Notes: generated by a model not told the origin, from the sequence alone. Positions 43,682 through 53,197 are shown, counted from the first letter of the stretch. The stretch: DNA of 64,000 nt from G025836975 sp048751585 (GCF_048751585.1 NZ_JAZHOB010000004.1:124001-188000), one strand, 5' to 3'. A program made the numbers and translations.

Positions 43682-44926
43682 TTAACGGTACACCGGCAAA
43701 CGCGCCGTCAGTTCGTTGACGCGCGCCCGCACATCGGCGATGGCCGACTCATTGCGCGGGTTGTCCAGGACATCGGCGATCAGATGTCCGGTAAGTTCGG
43801 CTTCGGCTTCCTTGAAGCCGCGCGTCGTCATGGCCGGCGTGCCCAGGCGTATGCCGCTGGTGACGAAAGGTTTTTCGGGATCGTTGGGAATTGCGTTCTT
43901 GTTGACCGTGATGTGGGCTTCACCCAGGACGGCTTCGGCTTCCTTGCCCGTAATGCCCTTGGCGCGCAGATCGACCAGCATGACGTGGCTTTCGGTGCGG
44001 CCGGACACGATGCGCAGGCCGCGCTGAACCAGAGTGCGGGCCAGCACGTCGGCATTCTTGACGACTTGCGCGGCGTAATCCTTGAAATCGGGCGACAGGG
44101 CTTCTTTGAAGGCCACGGCCTTGCCCGCAATGACATGCATCAAAGGGCCGCCCTGAATGCCCGGGAAAATCGCCGAATTGATGGCTTTTTCGAACTGGGA
44201 CTTCATCATGATGACGCCGCCGCGGGGGCCGCGCAACGATTTGTGCGTGGTCGAGGTGACGAAGTCGGCATGAGGCACGGGGTTGGGATAAGCGCCGCCG
44301 GCCACCAGGCCCGCGTAATGAGCGATATCGACCATGAAAAGCGCGCCGTTGTCGTGTGCGATGCGGGCCATGCGCTCGAAATCGATGCGCAGCGAATACG
44401 CGGATGCGCCGCCCACGACAAGCTTGGGTTTGTGTTCTTTGGCCAGCTTTTCCAGTTGTTCGTAATCGAGCTCTTCGTTGGCATCCAGCCCATAGGATAC
44501 GAAGTCGTACAGCTTGCCCGATGCATTGACCGGCGAGCCGTGCGTAAGGTGGCCGCCTTCGGCCAGGCTCATGCCCAGCACCTTGTCGCCGGGCTTGAGC
44601 ACCGCCATATAGACGCCCTGATTGGCCTGCGAACCGGAATTGGGCTGGACATTGGCGGCCTCGGCGCCGAAGATTTCCTTCAACCGGTCGATGGCCAACT
44701 GCTCGACAATGTCCACGTACTCGCAGCCGCCGTAATAACGCTTGCCCGGATACCCCTCGGCATACTTGTTGGTAAGCTGCGTGCCTTGAGCCTGCATGAC
44801 CGCTGGGCTGGTGTAGTTTTCGGAGGCGATCAGCTCGATATGCTGTTCCTGGCGAACATTTTCCTTCTGGACGGCGGCCCAAACGTCGGCGTCGACTTGA
44901 TCGAGGGTGCGGGAACGGTCAAACAT
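43682..44926 (-). CDS. glyA: serine hydroxymethyltransferase
   Basis: 414 residues. It shows IELIASENYTSPAV, GSQANQGVYMAVLKPGD, and the PLP lysine in VTSTTHKSLRGPRGG. It interconverts serine and glycine with one-carbon transfer to folate. An AGGATAAACA site precedes the ATG. It heads the nrdR-ribD-ribE set. The 190 bases upstream up to the next gene hold its promoter region, with no motif I can name. Confidence 0.97.
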   Translation of the reverse strand: MFDRSRTLDQVDADVWAAVQKENVRQEQHIELIASENYTSPAVMQAQGTQLTNKYAEGYPGKRYYGGCEYVDIVEQLAIDRLKEIFGAEAANVQPNSGSQANQGVYMAVLKPGDKVLGMSLAEGGHLTHGSPVNASGKLYDFVSYGLDANEELDYEQLEKLAKEHKPKLVVGGASAYSLRIDFERMARIAHDNGALFMVDIAHYAGLVAGGAYPNPVPHADFVTSTTHKSLRGPRGGVIMMKSQFEKAINSAIFPGIQGGPLMHVIAGKAVAFKEALSPDFKDYAAQVVKNADVLARTLVQRGLRIVSGRTESHVMLVDLRAKGITGKEAEAVLGEAHITVNKNAIPNDPEKPFVTSGIRLGTPAMTTRGFKEAEAELTGHLIADVLDNPRNESAIADVRARVNELTARLPVYR

Positions 44927-45116
44927 TGTTTATCCTGGTGTGGTGATGGCGGGTGGCGAAGAGCAAAGCGCTTATTTTAGCCCGAATGGCCGCCATTTTT
45001 GCGCAAACTGCTTGCAATGCACCTGCGAAGCACGGTTTTCGGGCCCGCCGACAGCCTTGCCGGGCTCCTTGCTCAAACTGACTTGAAGTCCGCTCAACCA
45101 GCAAGAAAGACATGGC

Positions 45117-45752
45117 CTATGATTTACCGGCCAGGCGGGGATTCAGGGTGTAGGTGCCCAGAATCGAAGCCTGCGCCAACACATGGCCCTGTATGGCCTT
45201 GATGACGTCGCCACCGGTAAAACGGCCCTCGAATGGAAGCTCGGCGATGTCCAGCGCATAAACGGTGAATACATAGCGGTGCGCAATGGAGTCGTTCCAC
45301 GGGGGGCACGGCCCGTCGTAGCCGAAGTAATCGCCATTCATGTCGCGGTCCGCCGCGAACCAGGTGGTGAAATCGTTGACGCCCTGGCGTGTGCCATCCA
45401 GCGCCAGAGGCCCCGCCTTGCCTCGGGGTGTAATGCCGTCCGAATAGGCCGCTTCGGCGATCTCGTTTACGCTGGCCGGAATGTCGATGAGTGCCCAATG
45501 GTAGAAGTCCACCCTGGGCAGGGAACTGGGTATCTCGCGATCCTCTTGGTTGACATCGTCGGGCTTGCTGGGGACATCGGGGTCGTGGCAGATGACGACG
45601 AACGACTGGGTGGCCTGGGGCGCGTCGGACCAGGCAAGATGCGGATTCGCATTGCCAGCCAGCGCCACATGATTCTGCCCATCGATCTTGCCGAAGGCGT
45701 TGCGCTCGGGGATTGCGCCCTGATCCGTAAAAGACTCACTGGTTAGCTTCAT
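45117..45752 (-). CDS. YbhB/YbcL (Raf kinase inhibitor-like) family protein
   Basis: 211 residues of the PEBP fold. Signatures are NANPHLAWSDAPQATQSFVVI, CHDPDVPSKPDDVNQ, HWALIDIPASVNEI, DYFGYDGPCPPW and HRYVFTVYALDI. This bacterial family is uncharacterised biochemically and is likely cytoplasmic here. ATG 45752 has GGAG upstream. It is separated from tyrS upstream by a terminator-like GC-rich repeat. Confidence 0.9.
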   Translation of the reverse strand: MKLTSESFTDQGAIPERNAFGKIDGQNHVALAGNANPHLAWSDAPQATQSFVVICHDPDVPSKPDDVNQEDREIPSSLPRVDFYHWALIDIPASVNEIAEAAYSDGITPRGKAGPLALDGTRQGVNDFTTWFAADRDMNGDYFGYDGPCPPWNDSIAHRYVFTVYALDIAELPFEGRFTGGDVIKAIQGHVLAQASILGTYTLNPRLAGKS

Positions 45753-45762
45753 GACATGCTCC

Positions 45763-45848
45763 AAAAAAAAGCCCCCACGCTGCGCCTTCGGCTTGCTGCC
45801 CCCCAAGGGGGCGCTTTTTGCCTTGGGGCGGCCCGGCGGCAAAAAAAG
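45763..45848. repeat. GC-rich palindromic intergenic element, tyrS terminator
   Basis: Eighty-six bases between tyrS and the YbhB-like gene hold nested GC-rich inverted repeats: GCCCCC at 45771-45776 can pair with GGGGGC at 45807-45812, and CCGCCGGGCCGCC-type sequence follows. Both flanks are A/T homopolymers: eight A at 45763-45770 and seven A at 45841-45847. On the minus strand the stem is followed by T8, so it can terminate tyrS transcription. The layout resembles a repeat I recall from Burkholderiales intergenic regions. Only one copy is in the window, so repetition is inferred. Confidence 0.55.
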
Positions 45849-45852
45849 GCTG

Positions 45853-47082
45853 TCAGCCGGTTAACGTGACACGGGCGAACTTGCGCTTGCCCACCTGTAC
45901 GACATAGGTGCCCGCGGAAAGCTGCAGGGATTTATCTTCGACGCGCGAGCCGTCGATACGCACGCCGCCCTGCTCCACATTGCGTTGCGCTTCGGCTCCC
46001 GATACCACCAAGCCGGCTTCCCGCAATATCTTCAGTATCCCCAGCGGGGCGGCGCCGACCTGCACTTCGGGCATTTCGTCGGGAATCGCGCCATCGCGGA
46101 AACGCGCTTCGAAATTGGCCAGCGCGTCATCGGCCGCGCTCCGTGAATGAAAGCGGGCCACGATTTCCTGGGCCAGCGACACTTTAGTATCGCGCGGATT
46201 CATGCCTTCTTTTACTTGTTTTTGTAACTGGGCGATATCGTCCATTGAACGGAAGGACAGCAGCTCGAAGTACTTCCACATCAAAGTGTCGGAGATCGAC
46301 ATCAGCTTTCCGAACATGGAGTCGGGCGATTCGGTAATGCCAATGTAGTTGCCCTTGGACTTGGACATCTTGTCCACCCCATCGGTGCCTTCCAGCAATG
46401 GCATGGTCAGGATGCACTGCGGCTCCTGCCCATATTCCTTTTGCAGCTCGCGGCCCACCAGCAAATTGAACTTCTGATCGGTGCCGCCCAATTCGAGATC
46501 GGCTTTCAGGGCCACGGAATCGTAGCCCTGCATCAGCGGATACAGGAACTCGTGCACGGAAATGGGAATACCGCCCTTGAAGCGCCGCGTAAAATCCTCG
46601 CGCTCCATCATGCGGGCCACGGTATAGCGCGACGCGAGCTTGATCAGGCCGCGCGCGCCCAGTGGATCGCACCACTCGGAGTTATAGCGGATTTCAGTCT
46701 TGGCCGGATCCAGGACCAGGCTGGCCTGCGCATAATAAGTCTTGGCGTTTTCATGTATTTGCTCGGCCGTCAGGGGCGGGCGCGTGGCGTTGCGTCCGCT
46801 GGGATCGCCGATCATGGAGGTGAAATCCCCGATCAGGAATATGACGGTATGGCCGAGATCCTGCAGCTGGCGCATTTTATTAAGGACCACCGTGTGTCCC
46901 AGATGGATGTCGGGCGCGGTGGGGTCCAGCCCCAGTTTGATCCGCAACGGCTTGCCGGTGGCATGGCTGCGCGCAAGCTTCCTGGCGAACTCGGACTCCA
47001 CCAGAAGTTCGTCGCAGCCTCGCTTGGCTATACGCAGATCTTCGTCGACTTGGGGGGTGATAGGGGCTTCGGTGGACGGCAT
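45853..47082 (-). CDS. tyrS: tyrosyl-tRNA synthetase
   Basis: 409 residues of the TyrRS family (longer, TyrRZ-like subtype). The HIGH motif is DIHLGHTVVL and KMSKS is DKMSKSKGNYIG. The C-terminal S4-like RNA-binding domain has VRIDGSRVEDKSLQLSAG. It attaches Tyr to tRNA-Tyr. It is divergent from the M23 peptidase gene across a 248-base promoter region, in which I see no clear operator. Confidence 0.96.
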   Translation of the reverse strand: MPSTEAPITPQVDEDLRIAKRGCDELLVESEFARKLARSHATGKPLRIKLGLDPTAPDIHLGHTVVLNKMRQLQDLGHTVIFLIGDFTSMIGDPSGRNATRPPLTAEQIHENAKTYYAQASLVLDPAKTEIRYNSEWCDPLGARGLIKLASRYTVARMMEREDFTRRFKGGIPISVHEFLYPLMQGYDSVALKADLELGGTDQKFNLLVGRELQKEYGQEPQCILTMPLLEGTDGVDKMSKSKGNYIGITESPDSMFGKLMSISDTLMWKYFELLSFRSMDDIAQLQKQVKEGMNPRDTKVSLAQEIVARFHSRSAADDALANFEARFRDGAIPDEMPEVQVGAAPLGILKILREAGLVVSGAEAQRNVEQGGVRIDGSRVEDKSLQLSAGTYVVQVGKRKFARVTLTG

Positions 47083-47330
47083 ATGAAATGGCTTTATCAG
47101 GGAAAATACAAAAAAATGCTCGAAAAATCGCGCCTAATACGCTAGCATAACGTGCGGGCGCGGTTCCGGTACTGCACTGGATAGATACGAAAACGATGCA
47201 TGACGTCATCTTATCAGAGCGCTTGTCCCCGTAAAAAGGGGTACGCGTTCACTGGCCCCACACCAGCAAGTATTCCAGGCGGCCGGTTACATCTTCCAAT
47301 AAAGCAGCGCATTACTAGGTTTTTGTTTTT

Positions 47331-48701
47331 ATGTTCAAGACAGGGAAAACTGGCACTCCCTCTTATCGCGACACGCTTCGGGTACATCGGACACATCACT
47401 TTTTGCGCAACGGCCTTGTGCTCGTGGCGCTGGGTCTGTTCGCGGGCGCCGCGGCGCTGGCCGTCGTGAAGCCGCCCGAAACGCCTCCCGTATATCAAGC
47501 CAGCCAAAATCTGGCTCTTCCCAATCCCTTCCCCCAGCCGTTGGGGGATTTTTCCGCCCCGTTCATCAGTGAAACGCAAATCCGCCGGGGCGACACCCTG
47601 GCGGCAATATTGCAGCGCCTTCGTGTACAAGAACGCGGTCTGCAGCCCTTCCTGGTCCAGAACAAAGACGCCCGTTCCATCTACAAGCTGTACCCTGGCC
47701 GCAGTGTCCAGGCCGCGCTGGATAAGGACGGCAACCTTGTCTGGCTGCGCTACAACCATACTCCCGGCGCCAACGAGAATGGCAAGTATGTATCGCGCTG
47801 GCTCGAGATCACGCCCGACGGCAAGGGCGGCTTTGCGGCCGCCGAGCAAAGCCAGGCGGCCAGGCAACAGATACGAATCGCCGAAAGCGAGATCAGCAGC
47901 TCGCTGTTCGCCGCCACCGATGCCGCCGACATCCCCGACGCCGTCACCATGCAGATTGCCGACATCCTGGGAAGCAAGATCGATTTCATACGCGATTTGC
48001 GCCGCGGCGACCGGTTCCGCATCGTTTATGAATCCTATTCGCACGATGGCCGGGAAATCGGTGTCGGCCGCGTCCTGGCGCTGGAATTCATCAATAACGC
48101 CAAGGCCTACGAGGCGGTATGGTTTGCGCCGGATACGGGCTCCTCGGGAAGCTATTACGATTTCGACGGCCGCAGCCTGAAGGGGGCCTTCCTGCGCACA
48201 GCGCTGAAGTTCTCGCGCATCAGTTCCACATTCGGCATGCGCAAGCATCCTGTGCACGGCGGCTGGCGCGGACATAAAGGCGTCGATTATGCGGCGCCCA
48301 CCGGCACGCCCATCCACGCGACGGCCGATGGCATCGTCGAGTTCAAGGGCAAGCAGAACGGCTACGGAAACACCATCATCCTGAAGCACCATGGCAGCTA
48401 CAGCACGCTGTACGCGCATCAAAGCCGATTTGCCGCGGGCCTGAAGAAAGGCGACTCGGTCAGCCAGGGCCAGCTTATCGGGTATGTCGGCTCCACCGGC
48501 TGGGCAACCGGACCGCACCTGCATTACGAATTCCGTGTCAACAAAAAGCCCATCGACCCCTTGTCGGTGGACCTGCCTGTAGCCCGCGTATTGGACAAAT
48601 CGCAGCGCAAAGCCTTTGAGCACACTGTGGCGCAATACCAGGAACACATTCATTTCCTGACGACGCTCCAGGGCGAGGGCACGCAAGTGGCAAAACGCTA
48701 G
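47331..48701 (+). CDS. M23-family murein endopeptidase
   Basis: 456 residues. A single N-terminal membrane anchor (GLVLVALGLFAGAAALAVV) precedes an OapA/LysM-like region (IRRGDTLAAILQRL). The C-terminal M23 metallopeptidase domain has HPVHGGWRGHKGVDYAAPTG, where His and Asp bind zinc, and TGPHLHYEFRV. It resembles MepM, which cuts cross-links during cell-wall growth. It is followed 26 bases later by anmK. Confidence 0.93.
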   Translation: MFKTGKTGTPSYRDTLRVHRTHHFLRNGLVLVALGLFAGAAALAVVKPPETPPVYQASQNLALPNPFPQPLGDFSAPFISETQIRRGDTLAAILQRLRVQERGLQPFLVQNKDARSIYKLYPGRSVQAALDKDGNLVWLRYNHTPGANENGKYVSRWLEITPDGKGGFAAAEQSQAARQQIRIAESEISSSLFAATDAADIPDAVTMQIADILGSKIDFIRDLRRGDRFRIVYESYSHDGREIGVGRVLALEFINNAKAYEAVWFAPDTGSSGSYYDFDGRSLKGAFLRTALKFSRISSTFGMRKHPVHGGWRGHKGVDYAAPTGTPIHATADGIVEFKGKQNGYGNTIILKHHGSYSTLYAHQSRFAAGLKKGDSVSQGQLIGYVGSTGWATGPHLHYEFRVNKKPIDPLSVDLPVARVLDKSQRKAFEHTVAQYQEHIHFLTTLQGEGTQVAKR

Positions 48702-48727
48702 CGCGTTTGCCACACGCCGCGCCCCAT

Positions 48728-49840
48728 ATGGCTAGCTCCCTTTTCATCGGCCTCATGTCCGGCACCAGCACCGATGGGGTGGACGGCGTGCTGGCCGATT
48801 TTTCGGCCACCGGCCGGCCCCGCAGCCTGGCTTCGATATCGCTGCCCATGCCGGCGGCCCTTCGCGAAGAATTCCTTGCCCTGAACCTGGTTGGCGAAAA
48901 TGAACTGGCCCGGGCAGCGCTGGCCGGCAATGCCCTGGCGGAACTGTACGCGCAGGCCGTGCAGTCGCTGCTTGCACAGGCCGATGTGGACCCCGCAAAG
49001 GTTGGCGCCATCGGCGCGCACGGCCAGACGGTCCGGCATGATCCCGCCGCGGGCTACACCATACAGATCAATGCGCCAGCTGTGCTGGCCGAGCGTAGCG
49101 GCATAGCGGTCATTGCCGATTTTCGCAGCCGGGACATCGCGGCGGGCGGCCAGGGAGCGCCGCTGGTGCCGGCATTCCACCACGCCCTGTTCGGGGAAGC
49201 CGCGCCGCGAGCCGTCCTGAACCTGGGCGGCATTGCGAATGTGACCTTGCTGGATGCCGACGGCGGGATTCGCGGCTTCGACACAGGTCCGGCCAATGTC
49301 CTGATGGATTTGTGGGCTTACGCCAAAACCGGCCAGGCCTACGACATTGATGGCGCCTGGGCGGGGACCGGCCAGGCCAATGCCGGATTGCTGGATATGC
49401 TGATCCGCAGCGAGCCCTGGTTCGAAAGGGCGCCCCCAAAATCGACCGGGCGGGATATGTTCAACTGGGCCTGGCTGAGCCAGCGGATTACGGAATTCAG
49501 AGCGGGCTCCGCCGGGCCGGCCGATAACGATATACAAGCGACCTTGCAACAGCTGACCGCCGCAACGGTGGCGCAAGCTATCGTCCGGCACGCGCCAGAA
49601 ACCAGGGAAGTTCTGGTTTGCGGCGGCGGTGCGCTAAACGGCGGATTGCTGCGTGACCTGCGCCATGCCCTGCCCTGCCCGGTTCGCCCCACCTCGGAGC
49701 TGGGCGTTCCGGTGCAAATGGTCGAGGCGCTGGCATTCGCCTGGCTGGCCTGGGCGCATGAACACAGCCGCCCGGCGGGCCTGCCTTCGGTCACCGGTGC
49801 GCGCGGCGCCCGGGTACTGGGATGCAAATACCCCGCCTGA
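48728..49840 (+). CDS. anmK: anhydro-N-acetylmuramic acid kinase
   Basis: 370 residues. The start LFIGLMSGTSTDGVDGVL is diagnostic. It also has GAHGQTVRHDP, ADFRSRDIAAGGQGAPLVPA and VLVCGGGALNGGLL. The enzyme phosphorylates and opens anhydroMurNAc released by lytic transglycosylases, feeding cell-wall recycling. I take ATG 48728. It is functionally matched with the M23 peptidase just upstream. Confidence 0.96.
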   Translation: MASSLFIGLMSGTSTDGVDGVLADFSATGRPRSLASISLPMPAALREEFLALNLVGENELARAALAGNALAELYAQAVQSLLAQADVDPAKVGAIGAHGQTVRHDPAAGYTIQINAPAVLAERSGIAVIADFRSRDIAAGGQGAPLVPAFHHALFGEAAPRAVLNLGGIANVTLLDADGGIRGFDTGPANVLMDLWAYAKTGQAYDIDGAWAGTGQANAGLLDMLIRSEPWFERAPPKSTGRDMFNWAWLSQRITEFRAGSAGPADNDIQATLQQLTAATVAQAIVRHAPETREVLVCGGGALNGGLLRDLRHALPCPVRPTSELGVPVQMVEALAFAWLAWAHEHSRPAGLPSVTGARGARVLGCKYPA

Positions 49841-49862
49841 AGCGGCATGCGCCAAGGCGGGG
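49831..49862 (+). terminator. candidate hairpin after anmK
   Basis: The arms CCCCGCCT (49831-49838) and AGGCGGGG (49855-49862) are perfectly complementary around a 16-base loop that spans the anmK stop codon. There is no U tract, so it may be rho-aided or just a stabilising stem. Confidence 0.4.
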
Positions 49863-49903
49863 CATCTGGCAAAACAGATGGGCGGCAACCTCGCCGCCAT
49901 CGT

Positions 49904-50272
49904 TCAAGGCGAGAACGACGAACCGCAACCGCAGGTGGAATTGGCGTTGGGATTGCGGATGACGAACTGCGCGCCCTCGAGATCGTCCTTGTAGTCGATT
50001 TCGGCGCCGACAAGGTATTGGAAGCTCATGGGGTCGACCAGCAGTTGCACACCTTCCTTGTCGATGGTGGTGTCGTCGTCGTTGGTGGTTTCATCGAAGG
50101 TGAAACCATACTGGAAGCCCGAGCAGCCGCCGCCCTGCACGAACACGCGCAGCTTCAGTTCGGGATTGCCTTCCTCGGCCAACAAGTCCTTGACTTTGGA
50201 CGCGGCGGCATCTGTGAAGATCAGCGGCGAGGGCGGAGCCTGCAGATCGATGGATTCGGTATGGGTATTCAT
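49904..50272 (-). CDS. erpA: iron-sulfur cluster insertion protein ErpA
   Basis: 122 residues of the A-type Fe-S carrier family. The conserved cysteines are in VQGGGCSGFQYGF and the C-terminal STCGCGSSF. ErpA delivers clusters to proteins of isoprenoid synthesis and respiration. ATG 50272 has AGGAG upstream; a longer reading lacks one. Confidence 0.95.
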   Translation of the reverse strand: MNTHTESIDLQAPPSPLIFTDAAASKVKDLLAEEGNPELKLRVFVQGGGCSGFQYGFTFDETTNDDDTTIDKEGVQLLVDPMSFQYLVGAEIDYKDDLEGAQFVIRNPNANSTCGCGSSFSP

Positions 50273-50334
50273 TAGGCACTCCTGGCAGCCCTGTAAGACT
50301 GCGCAAATCAAGAAACTACTATAACACTAGCGGA

Positions 50335-51090
50335 CTACTCGGCCGCCGGCAGATTGATCCGGCGGGAAACCCGCAAGGTGCCGCCTTCAAGAATATTGAG
50401 CGTGACAGCCTGGGGCGTGAAACCTTCGGGGACGCTCAACAAGCCGCCGCTGCGCAAGAACTGGTCAAAACTCAGGTCAAGGCCGGTTACCTCGGGGGAG
50501 GCGGAATCGGCGCTGCCGGGGGCCAGGGCGGGATGCAAGGTAATTTTAACCGGTTTCCCCTGCTGAACCCCCGCGGCCACAAACTGCATCTGGCCTTTGA
50601 ACGGCGTGTCGTCCTGGGCATTGCGCATGAGCAGCACCTTGTATTGCAAGGTGGGGCCCAATCGCTCGATATCAAGTGCCCTGATGCTGATGGCCCCCTT
50701 GGGGCCGGGAGGCAGCAACTGATCGAAAAATGCCAACTGATCGCGGGCTTGCCCCAATTCCGCCTGGGTCGCCTGCAAGGTGGTTTCCAGCCCTTTCCGG
50801 GTGCTTTCCTCCATGACCAAACGCCCCGTCAACGCGTCCAGTTGCGCCCGCGCCTGGGCGAGTTCGATACGATGGTCAGTCAGTTCCGCCTGGATTTGCT
50901 GCGCCTGGCTTTCGTTTTGCTGGTGGTTGACGCCCCCGGCCCAGTACAGGGCGCCAGCCGCGCCAAGCACCAAGCCCGCCAGCAACGCCGGCACCTCCAG
51001 GCTCAGGCCCTTTCGTTTATGCCCCACGGATACCGATGGGGACATGCCGGCCTGCTCGTCAGAGCCGGTGCCCGTTGTTTTTTCTTTCAT
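50335..51090 (-). CDS. DUF6776-type membrane-anchored coiled-coil protein
   Basis: 251 residues. One membrane segment (VPALLAGLVLGAAGALYWAG, about 33-52) is followed by a coiled-coil heptad region (QQIQAELTDHRIELAQARAQ onward) to about residue 115. A beta-rich C-terminal domain contains LPPGPKGAISIRALDIERLG and LRVSRRINLP. I recognise it only as the uncharacterised family found between erpA and argC in Betaproteobacteria. It probably faces the periplasm. Confidence 0.75.
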   Translation of the reverse strand: MKEKTTGTGSDEQAGMSPSVSVGHKRKGLSLEVPALLAGLVLGAAGALYWAGGVNHQQNESQAQQIQAELTDHRIELAQARAQLDALTGRLVMEESTRKGLETTLQATQAELGQARDQLAFFDQLLPPGPKGAISIRALDIERLGPTLQYKVLLMRNAQDDTPFKGQMQFVAAGVQQGKPVKITLHPALAPGSADSASPEVTGLDLSFDQFLRSGGLLSVPEGFTPQAVTLNILEGGTLRVSRRINLPAAE

Positions 51091-51144
51091 AGCAGAACAG
51101 ACCCGTTGCCGGGAATTCAGTTCCGGCGCAAGCGTGCGCAGATG

Positions 51145-52206
51145 TTACGGCAATACCGCCACCTGCGTAAGCCCGGCCGATTCCGGCAGGCCGAACATAA
51201 GATTCATGTTCTGCACGGCCTGACCGGAAGCGCCCTTGACCAGGTTGTCCTGGGCGACCAGGATCACCAGTTGGTCGCCGCCGCCCGGCCGGTGCAGGGC
51301 AATGCGCAGGTGATTGGAAGCGCGCACGGAGCGGGTTTCAGGCAGGCTGCCGGCCGGCATGACATCGACGAATTCCTCGGTGCCGTAGCGCTGCTCGTAC
51401 AGCGCCTGGAAATCGGTATCCAACGCCTCGGGCAGAATGCGTGCATAAATTGTGGAGAACATCCCGCGTATCATGGGGACCAGATGGGGCACGAAAGTCA
51501 GTCCGACGGGCTGACCCGCCAGTATCTGCAGCTGTTCGGCGACCTCGGGATGGTGCCGGTGGCCGGCCACGCCGTATGCCTTGAAGTTGTCGCTGGCTTC
51601 GGAAAACAGCGTGCTGACCTCGGCCTTGCGGCCCGCACCCGAAACACCCGATTTGCAATCGGCAATGATGTGCGTGGTATCCACCAGTTTTCGTCCGCCC
51701 TCGAGCAAGGGAGCCAACCCCAACAGCATGGTGGTCGGATAGCAGCCCGGATTGCCCACGACTTGCGCACCGGCGATTTTCTGGCGATTGAGTTCGACCA
51801 GGCCATAGACCGACTGCTTGAGGATGTCGGGGCAGGCATGCGGCATTTTGTACCACTGCTGGAATACCTGGGTATCCTGCAAGCGGAAGTCGGCCGCCAG
51901 GTCGATGATGCGCACGCCGTGCTGGAGCAGATTCTGGGCTTGGCTCATGGCTACGCCATGGGGCGTGGCAAAGAAGACCACGTCGCATTGTTCCAGCCCG
52001 GCGGTCTCGGGGGTCTGGAAACGCAGGTCGACGCGGCCCCGCAAATTGGGGAACATATCGGCGACGGGCATGCCGTCTTCCTTGCGCGAGGTAATGGCGG
52101 TCAACTGGGCATTCGGATGCTGGGACAACAGGCGCAAAAGCTCTACGCCCGTATAGCCTGTACCGCCCACAATGCCGACCTTGATCCGTGGTGCTGCCGA
52201 AGTCAT
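51145..52206 (-). CDS. argC: N-acetyl-gamma-glutamyl-phosphate reductase
   Basis: 353 residues. The nucleotide motif is VGIVGGTGYTGVELLRLL. The catalytic cysteine is in NPGCYPTTMLLG (Cys155), and the histidine region is VAGHRHHPEVAEQL. It reduces acetylglutamyl-phosphate in arginine biosynthesis. I use ATG 52206, which has GGGA upstream. It lies downstream of rpsI, separated by a strong terminator. Confidence 0.96.
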   Translation of the reverse strand: MTSAAPRIKVGIVGGTGYTGVELLRLLSQHPNAQLTAITSRKEDGMPVADMFPNLRGRVDLRFQTPETAGLEQCDVVFFATPHGVAMSQAQNLLQHGVRIIDLAADFRLQDTQVFQQWYKMPHACPDILKQSVYGLVELNRQKIAGAQVVGNPGCYPTTMLLGLAPLLEGGRKLVDTTHIIADCKSGVSGAGRKAEVSTLFSEASDNFKAYGVAGHRHHPEVAEQLQILAGQPVGLTFVPHLVPMIRGMFSTIYARILPEALDTDFQALYEQRYGTEEFVDVMPAGSLPETRSVRASNHLRIALHRPGGGDQLVILVAQDNLVKGASGQAVQNMNLMFGLPESAGLTQVAVLP

Positions 52207-52299
52207 AACAATTCCCAAAAAACGATCATCAACATCATGATTATGCAACAAGCTTGCCCAAGAGGGTATGCCGCCAGCGACAAACTTGGCCGATAAAAG

Positions 52300-52332
52300 A
52301 CAAAACCCCCAGCCATCGGCCGGGGGTTTTGT
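52300..52332. terminator. bidirectional-type terminator between rpsI and argC
   Basis: The arms ACAAAACCCCC (52300-52310) and GGGGGTTTTGT (52322-52332) are perfectly complementary around an 11-base loop. It lies 34 bases past the rpsI stop on the minus strand, where the hairpin is followed by CTTTTATC. Confidence 0.8.
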
Positions 52333-52366
52333 GTCGCAAGGCCCAAGGGCCCCGGAGTACAGCCGA

Positions 52367-52759
52367 TTAACGCTTGCTGAACTGTTTGCGACGGCGTGCT
52401 TTGTGGAAGCCGACTTTTTTACGTTCGACTTCGCGGGCGTCGCGCGTGACGAAGCCGGCTTGCTTCAACGGCGACTTGAGCGTTTCGTCGTAGTCGATGA
52501 GCGCGCGGGTAATGCCGTGACGCACCGCGCCGGCCTGACCGCTTTCACCGCCACCATGAACGTTGATATGAAAATCGAACGATTCCAGGTGGTTGGTCAG
52601 TTCCAGAGGCTGACGTACGACCATGCGGCCGGTTTCACGAGCGAAGTACTCATCGACGGGCTTGCCGTTGACGACGATCTTGCCCGAACCCTTTTTCAAG
52701 AACACGCGAGCCACCGACGTTTTGCGGCGGCCTGTTCCATAGTTCCAATTACCGATCAT
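52367..52759 (-). CDS. rpsI: 30S ribosomal protein S9
   Basis: 130 residues, normal length. The start GNWNYGTGRRKTSVARVF, the internal GGGESGQAGAVRHGITRAL, and the basic tail ending RRRKQFSKR are diagnostic. The C-terminal tail reaches the P-site tRNA. It follows rplM by 9 bases. Confidence 0.98.
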   Translation of the reverse strand: MIGNWNYGTGRRKTSVARVFLKKGSGKIVVNGKPVDEYFARETGRMVVRQPLELTNHLESFDFHINVHGGGESGQAGAVRHGITRALIDYDETLKSPLKQAGFVTRDAREVERKKVGFHKARRRKQFSKR

Positions 52760-52768
52760 GACCTATCC

Positions 52769-53197
52769 TTAGAATTCCAGCGGTTTGGGCTGCTGAGCAG
52801 AGTGCGGATGCTCGGCGCCGGCATAAACCTTGAGCTTCTTGGCCAGGGCGTAACCCAAAGGCCCCTTGGGCAGCATGCCCTTGACGGCTTTCTGGATGGC
52901 GCGGCCAGGAAAACGCTCTTGCATTTTCTGAAAGTTGGTCTCGGTGATACCACCTGGGTAAGTCGAGTGACGGTAGTATTTCTTGTCTTGCGACTTATTA
53001 CCGGTAACAACGATCTCGGCTGCATTGATAATGACAATGTAATCGCCGGTGTCAACGTGGGGCGTGAATTCTGGCTTGTGCTTGCCGCGCAAACGACGTG
53101 CGACTTCGCTGGCCACACGACCGAGGACTTTGCCCTTGGCGTCAATCACGTACCAGTCACGTTTGACTTCATGCGGCTTGGCCACAAAGGTCTTCAT
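52769..53197 (-). CDS. rplM: 50S ribosomal protein L13
   Basis: 142 residues starting MKTFVAKPHEVKRDWYVIDA, the standard L13 N-terminus, with GKVLGRVASEVARRLRGKHK and KAVKGMLPKGPLG later. I use ATG 53197. Codons upstream are open but outside the family. It is first of the rplM-rpsI operon. Confidence 0.98.
   Translation of the reverse strand: MKTFVAKPHEVKRDWYVIDAKGKVLGRVASEVARRLRGKHKPEFTPHVDTGDYIVIINAAEIVVTGNKSQDKKYYRHSTYPGGITETNFQKMQERFPGRAIQKAVKGMLPKGPLGYALAKKLKVYAGAEHPHSAQQPKPLEF

Noticed and set aside
43607..44980. A 457-codon plus-strand frame opposite glyA
   Set aside because: glyA is unmistakable on the minus strand; the opposite frame is a GC shadow.
47214..48713. A 499-codon open frame on the minus strand opposite the M23 peptidase gene
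   Set aside because: The plus-strand gene has zinc motifs, a membrane anchor and normal length; the minus-strand frame has no recognisable domain.
50533..52296. A 587-codon plus-strand frame opposite DUF6776 and argC
   Set aside because: It spans two clear genes on the other strand and encodes nothing recognisable.
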